From Synergistaceae bacterium (lineage in GTDB: Bacteria; Synergistota; Synergistia; Synergistales; Synergistaceae), in the NCBI GenBank assembly GCA_031257775.1, contig JAIROA010000062.1:1-48132 (forward strand): a stretch of DNA of 48,132 nucleotides, written 5' to 3'. The position numbers were made by a program, and so were the translations under genes. The notes beneath the pieces were generated by a model. The model was not told the origin of the DNA. It made no database searches and was given only the letters and a program-made list of their open reading frames with translations. Shown one piece after another: positions 43,973 to 48,132 of the stretch (the first letter of the stretch is position 1; each line of letters begins with the position of its first letter).

Positions 43973-44013
43973 AAAAACGCCGAGTGAAATTTCCAATTTC
44001 ACTCGGCGTTTTT
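43973..44013. terminator. strong bidirectional terminator downstream of ftsZ
   Basis: Perfect 18-bp stem AAAAACGCCGAGTGAAAT/ATTTCACTCGGCGTTTTT around the loop TTCCA. It lies 31 nt past the ftsZ stop. The rest of the 43713-43972 spacer, upstream of bioY, shows no gene. Confidence 0.92.
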
Positions 44014-44044
44014 ATTCTCTTTGTCCATCAATTTATATATTTTA

Positions 44045-45187
44045 TTAAAATTTACGATTTCTATCTTTCATTCTTAAATAAGCAGGGACATCAATGGGCG
44101 ATGCCATGTCAAAAAAAGACTCCTGCGGCTTGTCAGCCTGCCCGTTTCCCCCGTCATTACCGCTGTCGGAGTCAAGCTCGAAGCCCGTGGCTATTACGAT
44201 CATCTGAACCTCGTCCGCCATATCCTCGTCGTACACCATGCCCCATATAAAGGTCGCGTCTGGATCTATCAGGCTCTGCAGTTTCGCCGCCGCGTCCTGA
44301 ACCTCCATCAGCCCTATGCCTGAGCTTGCCGTTACGTTCAATATGACGCCTTTTGCCCCGTGGACGGAACTCTCCATCAGCGGCGATTCCATGGCCTTCC
44401 GGAGCGCGTCGTCCGTCCGCCTGTCGCCTTTTCCCACGCCTATCCCCATAACCGCGCCGCCAGCGTGCTTCATTATGCTCTTCAGATCCGCAAAGTCCAC
44501 GTTCATTTCCCCTGGCTTCGTGATGAGGTCGGTGACGCCCTGCACGGCCTGGCGCAGGACATTGTCAGCCATCGCAAAGGCATCGGCAAGGGATGTGGTG
44601 CGGTCGGAGAGCTGAAGAAGGCGGTCATTTGGGACGACGATAAGCGCGTCAACGAATTGCTTGAGTTTCTCTATGCCCTGATCGGCGTGAGATTTGCGCT
44701 TCTTGCCCTCGAAGGAGAAAGGGCGCGTTACCACGGAAACGGTGAGGATTCCCATGTCCTTCGCGATCTCCGCTATGACCGGAAGCGCTCCTGTCCCCGT
44801 CCCGCCGCCCATTCCCGCTGCCAGGTATACCATGTCGCACCCCTTGAGGAATGACCTGATTTCCTCCCGGGATTCAAGAGCCGCGGACTCGCCAATCTCC
44901 GGGCGCGAACCAGCCCCAAGACCTCTTGTCAGTTTCTCGCCCAGCATGAGCTTTTCTACCGAAAGGCACTTTTCAAGGCAGTGGGCATCTGTATTTACCG
45001 CCAGGAACTCGACTCCCTGCGTGCCGTTCCTGATTATGTGGTCGAGGGCATTATTGCCGCCCCCTCCGACTCCTATTATCTTTATCCTTTCCCTGATATG
45101 CGGGGCAGGCGTATCTATCGAATTGCCCTTTTCATTATTTAATAGGGGCTCGTCATCCAACGCAAAATCAAGAGCGGAATCCACCAC
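44045..45187 (-). CDS. ftsZ: cell-division protein FtsZ
   Basis: A tubulin-like GTPase of 380 aa that forms the division ring. The GTP-binding signature GGGTGTG lies at 127-133 (AAGMGGGTGTGALPVIAE). IKIIGVGGGGNNAL precedes it, and NVDFADLKSIMKHAGGAVMGIG with the T7-loop region follows. The C-terminal tail PIDVPAYLRMKDRNRKF is the conserved peptide that binds FtsA and other partners. The frame opens upstream (MCWLRRRSIE), but that part overlaps the ribosome site AAGGAGGAG, so the GTG at 45187 is chosen. An N-terminal extension of about 30 residues precedes the core. ftsA and the division/cell-wall cluster are not adjacent. It has its own promoter and terminator, so it is a monocistronic unit here. 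Confidence 0.96.
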   Translation of the reverse strand: MVDSALDFALDDEPLLNNEKGNSIDTPAPHIRERIKIIGVGGGGNNALDHIIRNGTQGVEFLAVNTDAHCLEKCLSVEKLMLGEKLTRGLGAGSRPEIGESAALESREEIRSFLKGCDMVYLAAGMGGGTGTGALPVIAEIAKDMGILTVSVVTRPFSFEGKKRKSHADQGIEKLKQFVDALIVVPNDRLLQLSDRTTSLADAFAMADNVLRQAVQGVTDLITKPGEMNVDFADLKSIMKHAGGAVMGIGVGKGDRRTDDALRKAMESPLMESSVHGAKGVILNVTASSGIGLMEVQDAAAKLQSLIDPDATFIWGMVYDEDMADEVQMIVIATGFELDSDSGNDGGNGQADKPQESFFDMASPIDVPAYLRMKDRNRKF

Positions 45188-45246
45188 CTCGATACTCCTC
45201 CTTCGCAGCCAGCACACCCAATTTCTTGAGCAAGCTTACGCTTTGT

Positions 45247-45276
45247 ATCATATAAAAAAGGTAACGTCCATGTCAA
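45247..45276 (-). promoter_or_regulatory. promoter of ftsZ
   Basis: Minus strand: perfect -35 TTGACA (45271-45276), 18-nt spacer, -10 TATGAT (45247-45252). The leader to the GTG at 45187 is about 50 nt. Confidence 0.7.
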
Positions 45277-45396
45277 GCAAAAGACATATCGGAGATGTCG
45301 AACATACCAAACAGGGCATCCTTGGAAAGAATTGGCCATGATACAGGCTTCTGGCGATAAATCAGTCCTTCTGAGGCATGCCCGCCTTTAAGATTG

Positions 45397-46686
45397 CTAC
45401 TCGATTTTTTCCCACTCGCTGCCATCCAGCCTTGAAAGCGGCATATCACCGCTGTAGACAACCAGCGAGCTGTTATCCCCCGACAGGAAAAACGCCAGGC
45501 CTCCTTCTTTTAGGATATATCTGTACAGGGTGGTCGCGTCCCCCACCCGTGCCATCCACTTCTCGAACCTGCCGGCGTACTTAGGCTCCATAAAGTTCGC
45601 TATGCCAAGCCCGTCTTCGGTCTTGAAGCCCTTGCCGCTCGTCACTATCTCAATAACGGCGTCGTCTTCCATATAAACGAACGTCTCAGGTGCCTCCGGG
45701 CTTCCGCCATATCCCCAGACGGAATGCTCCCCCTCGGATACCTTCTCTTGAGGCGGGCCCCAATTTGAATCCGCTATGAGATCGCTGCTGCTTATGCCGA
45801 TCGCCACGCTTCCGATAGCGCTGCCCGGCGCGATGACTAAAGCCGGGTCGGTTGGCCAGCCCAGCATCGCCTTAGCCGCGTTTGAGGCGTGAAACGCCCT
45901 CATATCGCCGGACACGGCATTCCTGCCCATCTCCGTAAAGCCTTCCAGCGCGTCGCGATAATACCCAAGGCGCATCAATGCCCTGGAGGAGGCATAGAGC
46001 AGCTCCGCGTCTCCCTCGCTCCGGCGCATCGCCTCGATGTAGTTCTCATACGCCGACTCAGGATCGCCAAGCGTCTCCGTCGCGACTCCAAGCATATAGT
46101 CCGCGCTCGCCGGCACCTCATGTGCCTTTGCTTTTAGCAGCGTGCCCCGCGCCTCCCGGAACATATCGCGATTGAAATAAAGCGTTCCAAGCCTGAAGAG
46201 CGCATCCTTGTCGTCAGGCTCATTCCTGAGATGCGCCACATACGCGTCTATCGCGCCCGCATCATCGCCCTGCCGCTCCATCGAGTAGCCCATTTTGAAT
46301 AGCTCGTCGCGGCGCTGAGGCTTTAGGGCAAGCACCCTGCGGTAATTTTCCAGGGCCGCCCCGTAGTCGCCTTCCTCAAAGCTGCGCTCCGCGGACCGCA
46401 ACAGCTTCTCCGGCATGACGTTGTCCCTATAATAGTACGTGCCGCTTATCGCGATGATTATTATTACCGCCACGACCGCGGCGTAAAATACCGTCTTCGG
46501 AATAAGGTTATTTTCTTCTTCCGGCACCGGAATGGCTGCCTTCGAGACATCGCCGATAGTGCCGTCAGCTAATGGAGCGGCTTGCGCGGCGCTTTGTCCT
46601 GAATTTTCATTGACTGCCGCATCTTCGCCTGAATTATTCAAAACCGCGCTTTCCACGGAGCGCGCTATTTTTTCGTCTTTCCCCAA
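45397..46686 (-). CDS. membrane-anchored TPR protein
   Basis: A 429-aa protein. A cytosolic N-terminus rich in Ala, Ser, Asn and acidic residues (about 1-75) precedes one helix (TVFYAAVVAVIIIIAISGTY). Several TPR repeats follow, for example AERSFEEGDYGAALENYRRV and DALFRLGTLYFNRDMFREA. The C-terminal 150 residues form a separate domain that starts about GWPTDPALVIAPGSAIGSVA and is not recognised. The TPR part is therefore outside the cytosol. The start is TTG at 46686 with GGGGGAGG 4-5 nt before it. An upstream in-frame ATG at 46746 is less likely. Its role is unknown. Proximity to ftsZ is not evidence of function because the two have separate promoters. Confidence 0.75.
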   Translation of the reverse strand: MGKDEKIARSVESAVLNNSGEDAAVNENSGQSAAQAAPLADGTIGDVSKAAIPVPEEENNLIPKTVFYAAVVAVIIIIAISGTYYYRDNVMPEKLLRSAERSFEEGDYGAALENYRRVLALKPQRRDELFKMGYSMERQGDDAGAIDAYVAHLRNEPDDKDALFRLGTLYFNRDMFREARGTLLKAKAHEVPASADYMLGVATETLGDPESAYENYIEAMRRSEGDAELLYASSRALMRLGYYRDALEGFTEMGRNAVSGDMRAFHASNAAKAMLGWPTDPALVIAPGSAIGSVAIGISSSDLIADSNWGPPQEKVSEGEHSVWGYGGSPEAPETFVYMEDDAVIEIVTSGKGFKTEDGLGIANFMEPKYAGRFEKWMARVGDATTLYRYILKEGGLAFFLSGDNSSLVVYSGDMPLSRLDGSEWEKIE

Positions 46687-46820
46687 TTTTCCTCCCCCTG
46701 TCGCGGGCCACTTTTGCCAGCCACGAATATATGCATCTACTCGCAATCGCCCATCGCAGCGCTAAAATACGTTAAAACCATCAAGGCGTCACGAAAAATA
46801 TTCACATAGATATTGTTATT

Positions 46821-46848
46821 ATTTTAGCAGGACGATCAGGAAGTTCAA
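46821..46848 (-). promoter_or_regulatory. promoter of the TPR protein gene
   Basis: Minus strand: -35 TTGAAC (46843-46848), 16-nt spacer, -10 TAAAAT (46821-46826). The predicted leader is about 125 nt. Confidence 0.65.
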
Positions 46849-46924
46849 TATTCAAATTATACTCTTCTCGCAGCGGTCTAAATATGCTAAAGTAAGGTCA
46901 TAAAAGCGACTTGGAGGCATATTT

Positions 46925-47821
46925 GTGAGACTACTTTTCAAATCGGTGAATCTTGACACTGTCATTCCCTACTTGGAGTTATGGAAAAAAACACCGCAAA
47001 AATCGTCAGACTATTCGTCGGGCGTCCTGCTCTGCTGGGAAAGGGCTCTGGGCTACCAGTTAGCGTTTGAGGAGGATGACGATCTAGTATGGATCCGCGG
47101 GAAATTCCCGAAGGAACACTATCTGGCGCCGATCGGCAAATGGGATCGCTCAGACTGGGGCGACATACTCAGGGCACGGTTCGTCAGCCCGGCCGTCTTT
47201 GAGCTTGTCCCGGAAGCGTTGCTCGATATCTGGCGCAATCAGATGGGAGATGCCGTCGCGGTTAAGGAAAACAGGGCAAGCTGGGAATATCTCCATAGGG
47301 CCCGTGATTTATCTGAACTGTCAGGCAATAAATACGTCAAAAAACGCAATCGGATAAACCAGTTCATCAAACAGAATCCATATAATTACCTTAAAATCAC
47401 AGAGGAATTATTGCCAAGAATCGTGGAGTTTCAGAAAAAATGGTGCGATTCGTACCGGGTTTTCAATGAATCCGGCAGCATAGAGATGGAGAGCGAGGGC
47501 ATTATCCGCAACATACTGGGCAACTGGTCCCGCCTGCCGCAGATGACCGGGGGTGCGATAGAGGTGATGGGGGAGATCGCCGCCTACACCATCGCCGAGA
47601 ATATCGGAAACGAAATACTCATGATTCACTTCGAGAAAGCAAGCCTTGAATATAACGCCGCATATCAGGTAATCAATCACGAATTTCTGCTTCATGAGGG
47701 CGAAGGCTTCACGACAGTGAACCGTGAGGAGGACATGGACGATCCGGGGCTGCGCGACGCCAAGATGTCCTATCATCCGATGGACTTCATTAAAAAATAC
47801 ACCGTGAGCGTCGCGCTTTGA
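46925..47821 (+). CDS. DUF2156 (phosphatidylglycerol lysyltransferase C-terminal-like) protein
   Basis: A 298-aa cytosolic protein that matches the DUF2156 fold: two GNAT-like halves, as in the catalytic part of MprF/LPG synthases. Elements are a YSSGVLLCWERALGYQLAFE-type opening, YVKKRNRINQFIKQNPYNYL (helix with a typical Lys/Arg run), GAIEVMGEIAAYTIAENIG and MIHFEKASLEYNAAYQVINH, then GFTTVNREEDMDDPGLRDAKMSYHP near the end. MprF proteins also have a flippase domain, which is absent here, so this is the soluble stand-alone type. The acceptor is unknown, perhaps a lipid or a small amine. GTG start with TTGGAGG 8 nt upstream. Confidence 0.85.
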   Translation: MRLLFKSVNLDTVIPYLELWKKTPQKSSDYSSGVLLCWERALGYQLAFEEDDDLVWIRGKFPKEHYLAPIGKWDRSDWGDILRARFVSPAVFELVPEALLDIWRNQMGDAVAVKENRASWEYLHRARDLSELSGNKYVKKRNRINQFIKQNPYNYLKITEELLPRIVEFQKKWCDSYRVFNESGSIEMESEGIIRNILGNWSRLPQMTGGAIEVMGEIAAYTIAENIGNEILMIHFEKASLEYNAAYQVINHEFLLHEGEGFTTVNREEDMDDPGLRDAKMSYHPMDFIKKYTVSVAL

Positions 47822-47916
47822 GGCGTTTTCGGCAAAATGGGCTGTTGCTGTCAGGGGCTCGCATGTGCGCTTCTTCGCTATTCGCGCTCGTTTAAATCCA
47901 TCGTTAGCCCGCCCTT

Positions 47917-48040
47917 ATTCCGATTCTAAATCAGAATGAACCATAATTTGATTTAGAATCGGAATAGCGCAACGCAATGTTGCGCCCAACACGAAGTGTT
48001 GAGGTTTTTTCCAAATCAACTCGTCTGTTATGAGTTGATT
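47917..48040. repeat. row of four hairpins at the window end
   Basis: Four adjacent inverted repeats. H1: 17-bp perfect stem (47917-47933 with 47949-47965, starting ATTCCGATTCTAAATCA). H2: GCGCAAC/GTTGCGC (47967-47985). H3: CAACAC/GTGTTG (47987-48001), followed by six T (48005-48010). H4: AATCAACTC/GAGTTGATT (48014-48040). H3 with the T tract can act as a terminator for the DUF2156 gene. The others have no obvious role. No gene is seen between 47822 and the window end. Confidence 0.7.
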
Positions 48041-48132
48041 GGGAATTAGAATTAGAGCTGTCAAAATAGTGTGAATGACGCCTGACCAAATTAAATTAAT
48101 GTGGCTGTTGAGTTATCTAAGTAAAGCGCGCA

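Noticed and set aside
1-48132. tRNA, rRNA or CRISPR array
   Set aside because: No T-loop/anticodon arrangement, rRNA stretch or regularly spaced repeat was found on either strand by reading.

Overview
The window looks like a chromosomal segment of a diderm anaerobe of the phylum Synergistota (Synergistetes). The best marker is the C-terminal tail at 8224-8484. It has a Gly/Asn spacer, a GGC motif, a hydrophobic helix and a terminal RRR cluster, which is the layout of the Synergist-CTERM sorting signal. A complete V-type ATPase operon, a fused TAXI-type TRAP transporter, an M20 aminoacylase-like gene and an AsmA/TamB-type envelope protein fit the same assignment. No tRNA, rRNA, CRISPR array or intact insertion sequence was found.

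Layout. 1-3.7 kb: leftward cluster of a CobB-like protein without its catalytic Cys, an M20D amidohydrolase and a truncated AMP-forming ligase. 3.8-5.5 kb: a PPDK/PEP-synthase ATP-grasp protein. 5.5-9.6 kb: leftward genes for a zinc-ribbon membrane protein, a small protein, two exported paralogues sharing a C-terminal TPR module (one CsgG/LpoB-like) and a Synergist-CTERM remnant. 9.9-11 kb: mtnA. 11.1-16.1 kb: a DUF1850 protein, two unknown membrane proteins, a fused TRAP permease with a near-perfect promoter, and its TAXI binding protein. 16.2-24.9 kb: leftward V-ATPase operon in the order D-G-C-I-K-F-E-A-B. 25.1-27.1 kb: an 80-residue CobT-like fragment coupled to a BtuC/BtuD-like ABC importer. 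27.3-31 kb: AsmA/TamB-like protein. 31.2-34.4 kb: parA-parB-HIT-IMPACT followed by two parS-like sites. 34.4-42.7 kb: pbpC, a bacterial alpha-2-macroglobulin with a CLEQ thioester motif, and a metallopeptidase-fold protein whose HExxH reads RELRR. 43-47.8 kb: bioY, ftsZ, a TPR membrane protein and a DUF2156 protein. The right end is a row of hairpins.

How it fits together. Much of the segment is housekeeping: chromosome segregation (ParABS), division (FtsZ), envelope maintenance (PbpC, alpha-2-macroglobulin, AsmA/TamB-like) and energetics (V-ATPase, TRAP). Recognisable promoters mostly follow TTGACA-16-TATAAT with an unusually constant 16-nt spacer.

The strongest non-gene signal is a set of five TATTCCC-N(1-2)-GGGAATA palindromes confined to 27.1-40.1 kb around parABS. 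They resemble the Noc-binding site of Firmicutes although the ParB here looks like a normal ParB. Other unusual elements are a dispersed imperfect repeat family (8.4, 9.8 and 27.2 kb), a 150-nt inverted repeat, three probable pseudoenzymes, the truncated CobT fragment and the hairpin array at the right edge.
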